From Natronococcus roseus (GTDB taxonomy: Archaea; Halobacteriota; Halobacteria; Halobacteriales; Natrialbaceae): a stretch of 64,000 bases of DNA. The notes under the pieces were generated by a model. The model was not told where the DNA came from, searched no databases, and worked only from the letters and a program-made list of their open reading frames with translations. The translations under genes and the position numbers were made by a program. Shown in pieces: positions 17,934 through 26,262 of this stretch; position 1 is the first letter of the stretch, and each line of letters begins with the position of its first letter. The DNA lies in NCBI RefSeq assembly GCF_043677095.1, contig NZ_JBHLJR010000002.1:434001-498000 (forward strand), given 5' to 3'.

Positions 17934-19166
17934 TCAGTACGCGCTCTCGAGGATTTCCTCGAGCGCCTCCCGATCGACCCGACGCGGGTTGCCGACCAGC
18001 AGCCGCTGAATCTCCTCAGTTTTCTCGGCCAGTCGCGGAACGTCGCCCTCCTCGACGCCGAGGTCGCGCAGTCCCGAGGGGATGCCGACGTCGTCCGCCA
18101 GCGCCTCGACGGCCGTCGCGGCTCGGTCGCCGGCCTCGCGGTCGCTGACCCCCTCGAGGTTCTCGCCGAGGCGGTCGGCGATCGTCCGGTAACGATCGAA
18201 CGCCGTCGACGCGTTGTACCGCATCACCGCGGGCAGGAGCGCGGCGACGGTGACGCCGTGGGGCGTGTGGTTCTCGCCGGCGACGGGATAGGCCAGCGCG
18301 TGGGTCGCGCCGAGTCCGGCGTTGGTGAACGCCACGCCGGCGAGCAGACTGCCCAGCGCCATGTTGCGTCGCGCCTCGAGGTCGTCACCGTTGTTGACCG
18401 CCCGCCGCAGGTTCGACCCGATGAGCTCGATCGCCTTCTCGGCGTACAGGTCGGTCAGCTCCGTTCGCCCGCCGTAGTCGGGGCGCTCGTCGGGACGATC
18501 GGGCTCGGGCTTCGCGCTGTACCAGCGGGTCGTGTAGGACTCGATGGCGTGGGTCAGCGCGTCCATTCCGGAGGCCGCGGTCACCGCGGACGGGAGCGAC
18601 GCCGTCAGCAACGGATCGACGACCGCGAGATCGGGGTAGAGGTGTCGACTCGAGATTCCGACCTTGAGCTCCCGGTCGGGGAGCGAGACGACGGCCGCGG
18701 GGGAACTCTCCGAACCCGTCCCGGCGGTCGTCGGCACCGCGACGACGGTCGTCTCGCTCTCGGGTACGGACGCGCCGTCGCCGATCGGCGGCGCGACGTA
18801 CTCGAGCAGCTCTCGATCGGTACCGGCCAGCGAACCGGTGACTTTCGCCACGTCGATCGAACTCCCGCCGCCGACGCCGACGACGGCGTCGGGTTCGGCG
18901 GCGTCGGCGGCCTCGAGGGCCGCCTCGTACACCTCGAGATCGGGATCGGGCTCGACGCCGTCGAACACCGAGACCTCGATCTCCGTCGGAATCGACCCGC
19001 GAACCGCGTCGACCACGCCCGCCTCGAGGAGCCCCTCGTCCGTGACGAGCAGGAGGGTCGAAACCGACCGGCCCGCGAGCCTGTCCCCGAGCTCCTCGAT
19101 CGACCCGTTCCCGAACGCGATTCGGTCGGCGATCGCGAACTCCCAGACGCTGTCGGATTCGTACAC
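17934..19166 (-). CDS. Iron-containing alcohol dehydrogenase
   Basis: A 410-residue group III Fe-dependent alcohol dehydrogenase. The NAD-binding region holds VVGVGGGSSIDVAK near residue 95. Metal ligands are expected in GMDALTHAIESY (Asp and His) and in ATHALAYP...HTPHG (two further His). Start choice: a GTG at 19166 lies about 28 nt downstream of the TTTAAG-type box at 19191-19196, so it is preferred to the GTG at 19190, which directly abuts the box. The substrate is probably an alcohol or aldehyde formed in the neighbouring pathway, but sequence does not say which. Confidence 0.88.
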   Translation of the reverse strand: MYESDSVWEFAIADRIAFGNGSIEELGDRLAGRSVSTLLLVTDEGLLEAGVVDAVRGSIPTEIEVSVFDGVEPDPDLEVYEAALEAADAAEPDAVVGVGGGSSIDVAKVTGSLAGTDRELLEYVAPPIGDGASVPESETTVVAVPTTAGTGSESSPAAVVSLPDRELKVGISSRHLYPDLAVVDPLLTASLPSAVTAASGMDALTHAIESYTTRWYSAKPEPDRPDERPDYGGRTELTDLYAEKAIELIGSNLRRAVNNGDDLEARRNMALGSLLAGVAFTNAGLGATHALAYPVAGENHTPHGVTVAALLPAVMRYNASTAFDRYRTIADRLGENLEGVSDREAGDRAATAVEALADDVGIPSGLRDLGVEEGDVPRLAEKTEEIQRLLVGNPRRVDREALEEILESAY

Positions 19167-19190
19167 GGATCTCCGTACGGGGACGAACAC

Positions 19191-19196
19191 TTAAAG
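19191..19196 (-). promoter_or_regulatory. TATA-like box of the iron alcohol dehydrogenase
   Basis: On the minus strand CTTTAAG directly precedes one possible GTG (19190) and lies 25-30 nt from another (19166). The second spacing matches haloarchaeal leaderless promoters, so this site decides the start. Confidence 0.45.
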
Positions 19197-19512
19197 ATAC
19201 GTGGAGTTCGCCTGACCGGTATCGTTCGGGAACCACGAACGAACCACCTATTACGAGCATACTTTTGTAAATACTGTCGGGAGAACCTATTTTGCGGCCT
19301 CCATCTTCGTGAGTACTTCCCACTATTGATCGATCGTGATGGAACACCGAGCCGACGGTACGTCCGACGACCGCGGACGGACGGAGCCGTTGAGGCGGAC
19401 GGACCGGCCACGTTACCGGCTCCGACCGAACCGGCGTTCGGCGATCGCGGATACGCGTTCCGATACGAGGACGATCACTCGACTTATGTGACTCACTCCC
19501 ATACCGGCGGGT
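19197..19512. other. Divergent intergenic region
   Basis: This stretch of about 320 nt separates the iron alcohol dehydrogenase (leftward) from an IclR gene (rightward). CTTATGTG near 19482 is a likely TATA box for the IclR gene, about 27 nt before its ATG. No coding sequence or strong repeat was seen. Any shared operator would lie here. Confidence 0.45.
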
Positions 19513-20274
19513 ATGACGAACGACTCGACGCGGACGGTCAAATCGGCGGCGACGCTGTTCGACGTCCTCGACGCGGTCCACCGTCTCGAGGGGGGCGGTG
19601 CGACCGCGGTCGCCGAGGAGCTCGAGATCGCCAAGAGCACCGCCCACGACCACCTCGCGACGCTGGCCGAACACGAGTTTCTCATCAAGGACGGAGGCAG
19701 CTACCGCGTCGGGCTGAAGTGTCTCCACTACGGCGTGCAGGCGAAGAGTCGGATGGTGCTGGCCGACGTCGCCAGCCCCTCCCTCGAGCAGATGGCCGAG
19801 GAGACCGGCGAGATCGCCTGGGTGATGGTCGAGGAGTACGGCAAGGGCGTCTACCTCGAGAAGGCGATGGGCGATCGGGCGGTCCAGCCCTACGGCGAGA
19901 TCGGCAAGCGCGTTCCGCTGCACAACATCGCGGCCGGAAAGGCGATCCTCGCGCACCTTCCCGAGGAGCGGGTCAGGGAGATCGTCACCGAGACGCCGCT
20001 CGAGGAGCGAACCGAGACCACTGTCTCGGACCCCGACGAGTTGCTGGCGGAGCTCGAGACGGTTCGCGATCGGGGGTACGCGCTCAACGACGGCGAGACC
20101 TTTGAGGGCTTTCGTGCGGTGGCGAGCCCCGTCGTCAACGACGGCGAGCTGCTCGGCTCGATCGTCGTCTCCGGTCCGGAAAACCGGCTCAGCGACGATC
20201 GGTTCACCGAGGAACTCCCCGAGATCGTCACCGGCGCGGCGAACGCGATCGAACTGAGCATGGCGAGCCGGTAG
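19513..20274 (+). CDS. IclR-family transcriptional regulator (second copy)
   Basis: A 253-residue IclR regulator, clearly a paralogue of the one at 16.9-17.7 kb. Its helix-turn-helix includes TAVAEELEIAKSTAHDHLATL near residues 32-52. The effector domain has TGEIAWVMVEEYGKGVYLEK, LHNIAAGKAILAHLP and RGYALNDGETFEGFRAVASPV. It is followed after about 100 nt by a coupled small protein and an SSS symporter in the same direction, which it likely controls together with the divergent alcohol dehydrogenase. Confidence 0.88.
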   Translation: MTNDSTRTVKSAATLFDVLDAVHRLEGGGATAVAEELEIAKSTAHDHLATLAEHEFLIKDGGSYRVGLKCLHYGVQAKSRMVLADVASPSLEQMAEETGEIAWVMVEEYGKGVYLEKAMGDRAVQPYGEIGKRVPLHNIAAGKAILAHLPEERVREIVTETPLEERTETTVSDPDELLAELETVRDRGYALNDGETFEGFRAVASPVVNDGELLGSIVVSGPENRLSDDRFTEELPEIVTGAANAIELSMASR

Positions 20275-20325
20275 CGCGATCGGATTGATTGGTGTTCCCA
20301 ACCGGACACGAATCACAGAAGATCG

Positions 20326-20335
20326 TTATATTTAT
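20326..20335 (+). promoter_or_regulatory. TATA box for the symporter operon
   Basis: TTATATTTAT lies about 40 nt upstream of the ATG of the 43-residue gene at 20372, predicting a short untranslated leader of roughly 15-20 nt. Confidence 0.5.
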
Positions 20336-20371
20336 CAGTTCGGTAGCTGCCAATGAGTTGTAGTGATAGCA

Positions 20372-20503
20372 ATGAACGTGATGCAGGTACTACTAGTGAC
20401 GACAGTCCTATACTTCCTGATCGTGGCGGTGTGGGTGTGGAAGATCGAGGACCTGATCGAACAACGCAGCGAAAAGCGAGCGACGGCGGAGGGTGAGCGC
20501 TGA
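20372..20503 (+). CDS. Small membrane accessory protein of the symporter (43 aa)
   Basis: A 43-residue protein, MNVMQVLLVTTVLYFLIV... with one membrane helix (about residues 5-23) and a charged cytoplasmic tail (EDLIEQRSEKRATAEGER). Its stop codon overlaps the start of the SSS symporter in the arrangement TGATG, so the two are translationally coupled. Small single-pass partner subunits of this kind are known for several sodium:solute symporters and amino-acid importers. The same start region can be read in another frame from 20353, but that product is hydrophilic and has no such logic. Function as a symporter subunit is inferred from context. Confidence 0.7.
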   Translation: MNVMQVLLVTTVLYFLIVAVWVWKIEDLIEQRSEKRATAEGER

Positions 20504-22077
20504 TGCCGACGACCGACGCCGTGATCACCTACGGCTGGCTCTTTCTGGCGTTCTACCTCGTCGTCATCGCCGGCCTGGGCTACTGGGGATGGAAGCGAAC
20601 GGGAACGCAGGACGACTACGCGACGGCTCGTGGCGGGTTCGGCTTCCTCGCGCTCGGATTCGCGTACGCGGCGACCGTCGCCAGCGGCTCGACGTTCATG
20701 GGAATCCCCGGCATGGCCTACGACATGGGATTCAAGGCGGGCTACTACGCGTTGATCTACCCGATCGGCGCCTACCTCGGAATCATGCTCGTCGCCCGCA
20801 TTACGAAGAAGGTCGGCGACGAGGCCGGCTCCCAGTCCATCCCGGACTTCCTGGGCGATCGATTCAAGAGCCCGGTGCTTCGACTGATGGCGTCGCTCGT
20901 CGCCCTCTTCTTGCTGTTTTACGTCATGTCCCAGATCGTCGCCGCCGGCTGGATGTTCGACACGATCCTCGGACTCGACTACACGGTCGGCATCTGGGCG
21001 GCGGCCGGGATGCTGTTGTTGTACCTGACCCTCGGCGGCAGCCACGCCGACATCATCACCGACGCCGTTCAGGGGGCGATCATGGTCGGGATCACGATCC
21101 TGATCTTCGCGATGTTCCTGACCGGGTGGGGGTTCGACGGGGGCGTCTCGGCCGTCAACGCGAACCTGGACTCGGGCCAACAGTGGGACACCCACACCGA
21201 CTCCGAGAATCCGATCTTCGCCAACTGGTGGGTAATCTTCCTGCTGTTCGTCGGCCACATCGGCTTCACCGCCCAGCCCCACCTCGGGAACAAGTTCTTC
21301 GCGATCAAGGGAACCCAGTACATGAAGAAGTTCTTCGTCGTCGCGGCGGTCGCGGGTATGACGCTGCCGCTGATGTTCCTCGGCGGCGTGCTGGGCGCGG
21401 CCCAGGGGATCGAGATCACGGATCCGGACGCGATCATTCCCGTCCTGTTCATCGAGACGCTACCCGCAGTTCTCGCCGCCTTCCTCGGCGTCGCGATCCT
21501 CAGCGCGATCATTTCCACGGCCGACGGGCTCATTATCTCGGTCGCCCAGATCTTCGCGAACGACCTCTACCGCAAGACGTACGTCCCCTGGAAGGGCGGC
21601 GATCCCTCGAGTCCCGCCGTGAACCAGCGGGCGCTGCTCATCTCGCGGGTCGCGACCGTCGTCGTCACGATCGTCGCGGTCGCCGCCGTGATGACGCCGC
21701 CGCAGTATCTGTCGGTGTTCATGTGGATCGGGATCGGCGGGATTATCTCCGCCTACAGCGGTCCGTACTTCGTCGGTAGTCTCGACGAGTCCACCTCGAA
21801 GAAGGCCGCGATCATCGGCTTCGTCGCCGGCTTCGCCGTGTACGCCGTGATCCACCTCGGCCCGCAGATGGGGCTGTACGACTCGATCGCCGGCTTCAGC
21901 CTCTACCCCTACAGCGAGAACCCCTACGCCTCGAGCGGTATCGGCTTCATCGTGAGCTGCGTCTCGACGTACCTCGGGAGCAAGTTCACCGAGCCGATGG
22001 CCGTCGAGGACCGCAACGAGGTCTTCCGGGGGAGCACCGAGCTCTCCGACGGCGGTCGGGTCGAGAGCGACGACTGA
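20503..22077 (+). CDS. Sodium:solute symporter (SSS family)
   Basis: A 524-residue SSS/SLC5-type symporter with about 13 membrane helices. It begins with an outward N-terminus and FLAFYLVVIAGLGYWGWKR. The core has DDYATARGGFGFLALGFAYAATVASGSTFMGIPG, typical of the first inverted repeat with its sodium-site Ser/Thr. IISTADGLIISVAQIFANDLYRK near residue 340 matches the family signature. It is coupled to the preceding 43-residue protein and preceded by an IclR regulator. The nearby SDR, HisD-fold and hydroxyacyl-CoA-type dehydrogenases suggest a hydroxylated organic acid or sulfonate as solute, which is inference. Confidence 0.9.
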   Translation: MPTTDAVITYGWLFLAFYLVVIAGLGYWGWKRTGTQDDYATARGGFGFLALGFAYAATVASGSTFMGIPGMAYDMGFKAGYYALIYPIGAYLGIMLVARITKKVGDEAGSQSIPDFLGDRFKSPVLRLMASLVALFLLFYVMSQIVAAGWMFDTILGLDYTVGIWAAAGMLLLYLTLGGSHADIITDAVQGAIMVGITILIFAMFLTGWGFDGGVSAVNANLDSGQQWDTHTDSENPIFANWWVIFLLFVGHIGFTAQPHLGNKFFAIKGTQYMKKFFVVAAVAGMTLPLMFLGGVLGAAQGIEITDPDAIIPVLFIETLPAVLAAFLGVAILSAIISTADGLIISVAQIFANDLYRKTYVPWKGGDPSSPAVNQRALLISRVATVVVTIVAVAAVMTPPQYLSVFMWIGIGGIISAYSGPYFVGSLDESTSKKAAIIGFVAGFAVYAVIHLGPQMGLYDSIAGFSLYPYSENPYASSGIGFIVSCVSTYLGSKFTEPMAVEDRNEVFRGSTELSDGGRVESDD

Positions 22078-22162
22078 CCCGCAGTCTCGGCCGCTCTCCA
22101 GTCTCGAGGACGCGACCTCGAGACGCCAACAGCTAAGTGATCGTCGCGGCTGTTCCCGTGTA

Positions 22163-22741
22163 ATGGAACTCCCGTGTTTCGAACCGCGGCTCGAGCCGTC
22201 CGACGCCGCCGGGCGAACCGATCGGCTGACGCTCACGACGTTTCTCCGCTCGAAACTCGAGTCGCTGCTCGGTCGCGGCGGGACCGAACCGCGGGTGACC
22301 ACGCTCTACTATCCCGACTACCTCGCGTACACGACGGTCGTCTTCGATCGGATCGGCCGCGGCGAGAAAACGGTCAAGTTCGTCGCGGGGATCGACGCCG
22401 CGACCGGCCGGGCGGGTGAGGTCGACGTCACGATTCCCGAGATCGAGACGCGAACCGCTCCCGACGGTCGGATCGTTCCGGCGTCGGTCGACGAGCGCGA
22501 GGCAGAGGAAACGTGGGACGACTGGCTGTTCGGCTACATCAACCGAAAGTACCGTCCCGTCAAACGACCGGAGACGTCGCTCGACCGACTCGAGCTCGTC
22601 TACACGCCCTACTACGTCGTCGACTACGGCGAGGACGGCGATCGGTACGCGATCAGCTCGCTGACGAAACAGACCGAACTGCTCGAGGACATCGGGCCGC
22701 TGGCGGACGCCTACCGAGAGCAGCCGGAGCCGGAGACGTGA
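22163..22741 (+). CDS. Conserved-looking hypothetical protein downstream of the symporter
   Basis: A 192-residue soluble protein that I do not recognise. It is acidic with aromatic-rich strands (TLYYPDYLAYTTVVFDRIGRGEKTVKFVAGID, LVYTPYYVVDYGEDGDRYAIS). No signal peptide or membrane segment is visible. It follows the symporter by 85 nt in the same direction and may be part of the same regulon. Confidence 0.6.
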   Translation: MELPCFEPRLEPSDAAGRTDRLTLTTFLRSKLESLLGRGGTEPRVTTLYYPDYLAYTTVVFDRIGRGEKTVKFVAGIDAATGRAGEVDVTIPEIETRTAPDGRIVPASVDEREAEETWDDWLFGYINRKYRPVKRPETSLDRLELVYTPYYVVDYGEDGDRYAISSLTKQTELLEDIGPLADAYREQPEPET

Positions 22742-22754
22742 GCACCACGTCGGC

Positions 22755-23528
22755 TCAGTACCAGGCCGTCCCCGCGTCGACGTTGATATCCTGGCCCGTG
22801 ATCCGTCGCGCTTCGGGACCCAGCAGGAACGAGACGGTCTCGGCGACGTCCTCGGGCTCGACCAGCTCTCCCAGCGCCGCATCGTCGGTGAACACGACCT
22901 TCTTCGCCTCCTCGTAGGAGAGGTCGCGTCGCTCCGCCTGCTTCTCGATCACGTCGTCGATGCGCGGCCCCGACGTCGCGCCCGGACAGACCGCGTTCAC
23001 CGTTACGTCGTCGTTACCCAGCTCGAACGCGAGCGTGCGGGTGAGCCCGATCACCGCCATCTTCGAGGCCACGTAGGGGGTGCGGTCCTCGAGCGGGCGC
23101 TTCCCGCTGATCGACGAGATATTCACGACGCTCGCGCGGTCGCTCTCGGCCAGCAGCGGTGCAGCGTGTTTCACGAGCAGGAACGGTCCCTTCGCGTTGA
23201 CCGCCATCGTGTGGTCCCAGTCGTCGGCCGTGACCTCAGTGACGGGTGCGGTCGGTCCGGCGATTCCAGCGTTGTTCACGACGCCGTCGATGCCCCCGAA
23301 CTCGGCCGCCGTCCGATCAACCAGCTCCTCGACCGAGGACTCGTCGGTGACGTCGGTTCGCACCGGCAGCGCTCGCTCGCCCGCGTCGGCCATCGCTGCC
23401 GTCTCCTCGATCCCGTCGCCCCGCGCCGCGAGGGCGACGTTCGCACCGTCCTCGAGCAGCGTGAGTGCGATCTCTCGGCCGATACCACCGCTCGCGCCGG
23501 TGACGATGATCGTCCGTTCGTCGTGCAT
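22755..23528 (-). CDS. Short-chain dehydrogenase/reductase (SDR)
   Basis: A 257-residue classical SDR. The Rossmann motif TGASGGIG is at residues 9-16 and NNAG near 87. The catalytic Ser lies in NISSISG and the Tyr-x3-Lys in YVASK near residue 155. The end (GQDINVDAGTAWY) matches the glucose-dehydrogenase/3-oxoacyl reductase-like branch. The ATG at 23528 is chosen over an upstream start because GTTATTCC lies about 30 nt before it. It is divergent from the HisD-type gene, sharing a 130-nt control region, so the two may act on the same substrate. Confidence 0.88.
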   Translation of the reverse strand: MHDERTIIVTGASGGIGREIALTLLEDGANVALAARGDGIEETAAMADAGERALPVRTDVTDESSVEELVDRTAAEFGGIDGVVNNAGIAGPTAPVTEVTADDWDHTMAVNAKGPFLLVKHAAPLLAESDRASVVNISSISGKRPLEDRTPYVASKMAVIGLTRTLAFELGNDDVTVNAVCPGATSGPRIDDVIEKQAERRDLSYEEAKKVVFTDDAALGELVEPEDVAETVSFLLGPEARRITGQDINVDAGTAWY

Positions 23529-23657
23529 CGGCCTCGAGTTGCGCCTCCGGGGGAATAACTGCTTGCCCACGCGGTTACCGTCGACAGTCGGCGCTCGTCT
23601 CCTGGGACCGTATCCCATGTTTTTTATACCACGATCGTGTTATTCGGACTCGATAGC

Positions 23658-24959
23658 ATGTCCGATACAGTGGAGTATCTCAAGGAGGCGGGTAGCGCCT
23701 CGATCGAGATCGATCAGGAGGTTACGGAGTCGGTACACGACATCCTCTCGGAAGTCAAGGAACGGGGCGACGACGCCGTCCACGAATTTACCGAGCGGTT
23801 CGACGACGTCGAGGTCGACGAGTTCCGCGTGAGCGAGAGCGAGATCGAAGCTGCGGCCGAGGAGCTCACCGACGCCGAGAAGGAGACGATCGACAACACG
23901 ATCGCGAACGTCCGCGCGTTCCACGAGGAACAACGCGAGCACGTCTCCGGCTTCGAGAAGGAGTTCGAGGAAGGTGTGAAACTCGGCCAGCGGGTCGTCC
24001 CCGTCGAGTCCGCGGGAACGTACGTCCCCGGCGGCCGCCACCCGCTCGTGGCCGCGCCCGCGATGTCGATCGTGCCGGCCGACGTCGCCGGCGTCGAGCG
24101 GATCGTCACCTGCGCGCCGCCCCAGGAGGACGGGAGCATCCAGCCGGCTCAGCTGTACGCGATGGATCGATCGGGCGCCGACGAGATCTACAGCATCGGG
24201 GGCGCCCAGGCGATCGGCGCGATGGCCTACGGCACCGACACCGTCCCCGAGGTCGCCAAGATCACCGGGCCGGGCAACGTCTTCACCACCGAGGCCAAAC
24301 GCCAGGTGTTCGGCCACGTCGGCATCGACTTCCTCGCCGGGCCCTCGGAAGTGCTCATCCTGACCGACGAGACCGCCGACCCCGAACTCGTCGCGACGGA
24401 CCTGCTCGCCCAGGCCGAACACGACCCCAACTCGCGACCGATTCTCGTCTCGACCGACCGCGACGTCGCCGAGGACGCCGTCGCGGCCTTCGACGAGCAG
24501 GCCAACGATCTGCGCACCGAGGATGTCGCCCGCGAGTGCTGGGAGGAAAACGGCGAGGTCGTCGTCGCCGACGCTATGTCGGACGCCCTCGAGGTCGTCA
24601 ACGACTACGCGATCGAGCACCTGCAAGTGATGATCGACGAGCCCCGTTCGGTCGTCGACGACCTCTACAACTACGGCTCGCTGTTCCTCGGCGACCACTC
24701 GCCGGTCGTCTTCGGCGACAAGGCCGTCGGCACCAACCACTCGCTGCCGACCCTCGAGGTCGCCCGCTACAGCGGCGGCATCACGGTCAACACCTACCTC
24801 AAGATCCTCACCCACCAGGAGGCGACCGAGAAGGGCGCCGCCCGCATCGCCCCCTGGGCCGCGAAGATCTGCGAGCTCGAGGGCACCCACGCCCACCAGC
24901 TCTCCGCGGAGGCCCGCCTCCGCGAGGATATCAGTCCGGACTACGGTCCACAGGAATAG
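23658..24959 (+). CDS. Histidinol dehydrogenase-fold enzyme, HpsN-like (sulfopropanediol dehydrogenase candidate)
   Basis: A 433-residue member of the histidinol dehydrogenase family. The zinc ligands of E. coli HisD map one-to-one: Gln252, His255, Asp354 and His413, with catalytic Glu320-His321 (IEHLQ). Thus it should perform a two-step NAD-dependent oxidation of an alcohol to an acid. It is not among histidine genes. It sits with an IclR regulator, a symporter, an SDR and a HADH, the type of context seen for HpsN, which oxidises 2,3-dihydroxypropane-1-sulfonate to sulfolactate. The start follows a TTTTTATA box 30 nt upstream. HpsN assignment is inference; true HisD is the alternative. Confidence 0.75.
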   Translation: MSDTVEYLKEAGSASIEIDQEVTESVHDILSEVKERGDDAVHEFTERFDDVEVDEFRVSESEIEAAAEELTDAEKETIDNTIANVRAFHEEQREHVSGFEKEFEEGVKLGQRVVPVESAGTYVPGGRHPLVAAPAMSIVPADVAGVERIVTCAPPQEDGSIQPAQLYAMDRSGADEIYSIGGAQAIGAMAYGTDTVPEVAKITGPGNVFTTEAKRQVFGHVGIDFLAGPSEVLILTDETADPELVATDLLAQAEHDPNSRPILVSTDRDVAEDAVAAFDEQANDLRTEDVARECWEENGEVVVADAMSDALEVVNDYAIEHLQVMIDEPRSVVDDLYNYGSLFLGDHSPVVFGDKAVGTNHSLPTLEVARYSGGITVNTYLKILTHQEATEKGAARIAPWAAKICELEGTHAHQLSAEARLREDISPDYGPQE

Positions 24960-25267
24960 CGAGGGGGCAGCGCGTAGTGACAGCCCGCGATCGCTGACAC
25001 CGGCTCGAACGCCTCAAGCCGAGCGTCGCGAAAGTAGCGTTCGGTCGGCAATCCTTCTTCCGAAATCACATATCGGTTACCTCCTTAAATATCAGACACA
25101 CGTACAGGGAAGCCGGGTAATGTGCGACGCCGATCGCTCCGACTTCTCGGGGTACCCGAACGCACTACCGACGACCCTCACCCTGCAACCTCCCGATCTC
25201 GTATGGAGAGGACGGACCAACTACGAAGATCACGAATTTTAAGTGTTGTTCCGAGAAGAGGGAGACG
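24960..25267. other. Intergenic stretch with HADH promoter
   Basis: This is 308 nt without a convincing gene. AATTTTAAG at 25235-25243 lies about 28 nt before the ATG at 25268 and is the likely TATA box for a leaderless message. A second AT-rich block (CCTTAAATATC near 25083) could be another promoter, but nothing identifiable follows it. Confidence 0.5.
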
Positions 25268-26224
25268 ATGGCAGATCGTTTCGATCCCGAGCGACTCGCA
25301 GTCGTAGGTGCCGGCACGATGGGGCACGGCATCGCCGCCACGTTCGCGAGCGAAGGCTACGACGTGGGGCTACACGACACGAACGAGAACCGACTCGAGA
25401 CCGGTCGAGAGCGCATCCGGGAGACGCTCCAGTTGCTGCGCGACGAAGGCCGCGTAGACCGCGCGGCGTTCGATCGTGCGACCAGCGCCGTCACGTACTC
25501 GACCGAGTTAGAGCCGGTCGTCGAGGATGCCGATCTGGTCGTGGAAGCCGTGACCGAGGACCTCGAGGTGAAGCGGACGGTGTTCGAGGATCTATCGGAG
25601 CTAACGAGCCCCGAGACGGTGCTCGCGTCGAACACGTCGGGACTCTCGATTACGGAGATCGCGACTGCGACGGATGCCCCCGAGCGGGTTCTCGGCACGC
25701 ACTGGTTCAACCCGCCCCACATCGTCCCGCTCGTCGAGGTCGTCAAGGGAGAGCGGACGAACGACGATCTCGCGGCGGCCGTCACGGCGTTTCTCGACGA
25801 TCTCGGAAAAACGGCGATCACCGTCGAGAAGGACGTTCCCGGATACATCGGCAATCGGATCCAGATGGCGATGTGCTACGAGGCGTTCTCGTTGCTCGAT
25901 CGCGGCATTGCGAGCGCGGAGGATATCGACAAGGCGGTGAAGGCTGGATTCGGCTTTCGGCTGCCGTCGATGGGGATCTTCGAGAAGGTCGACCAGTCCG
26001 GAATCGACGTCCACTACGCCATCGAGTCGTACCTCATGGAAGCGCTCGATCGCGGTACCGACCCGAATCCGGTCGTCGCGGAACTCGTCGAAGCCGGCGA
26101 TCTCGGGTTGAAGACCGGACAGGGCGTCTATAACTGGGACGAGAAGAACCCGGAAGCGGTCGTCGCTGCGCGCGATTCGGAACTGCTCGAGCAACTCGAG
26201 CTGTACGAATCCATGAACGCGTAA
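25268..26224 (+). CDS. 3-hydroxyacyl-CoA dehydrogenase family protein
   Basis: A 318-residue single-function 3HCDH. The Rossmann motif is VVGAGTMGHGIA at residues 12-23. The catalytic region is GTHWFNPPHIVPLVEVVKG near residue 145, with the His-Glu pair of the family. The C-terminal domain starts near KDVPGYIGNRIQ and includes GLGVKTG-type residues (DLGLKTGQGVYNW). It oxidises 3-hydroxyacyl-CoA or, in relatives, 3-hydroxy acids such as gulonate. Beside the HisD-like gene it may act on a hydroxy acid of the same route. The start is supported by the TATA box at 25235-25243. Confidence 0.88.
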   Translation: MADRFDPERLAVVGAGTMGHGIAATFASEGYDVGLHDTNENRLETGRERIRETLQLLRDEGRVDRAAFDRATSAVTYSTELEPVVEDADLVVEAVTEDLEVKRTVFEDLSELTSPETVLASNTSGLSITEIATATDAPERVLGTHWFNPPHIVPLVEVVKGERTNDDLAAAVTAFLDDLGKTAITVEKDVPGYIGNRIQMAMCYEAFSLLDRGIASAEDIDKAVKAGFGFRLPSMGIFEKVDQSGIDVHYAIESYLMEALDRGTDPNPVVAELVEAGDLGLKTGQGVYNWDEKNPEAVVAARDSELLEQLELYESMNA

Positions 26225-26262
26225 TTCTTGATATGTGGAGCCAGTACGCGCGACGAGGGTCG

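Noticed and set aside
20353..20496. An ATG-started frame about 27 nt after the TATA box of the symporter operon
   Set aside because: It overlaps the 43-residue membrane gene in another frame, is hydrophilic and low-complexity, and lacks coupling to the symporter.
23640..24896. A 418-residue frame on the minus strand
   Set aside because: Antisense to the HisD-like gene, composed of Val/Asp/Gly-rich shadow sequence.
23658..24959. Calling the HisD-fold enzyme a histidine biosynthesis gene
   Set aside because: Active-site residues alone fit, but no other his gene is nearby and the neighbours are catabolic. A broader HisD/HpsN call is safer.
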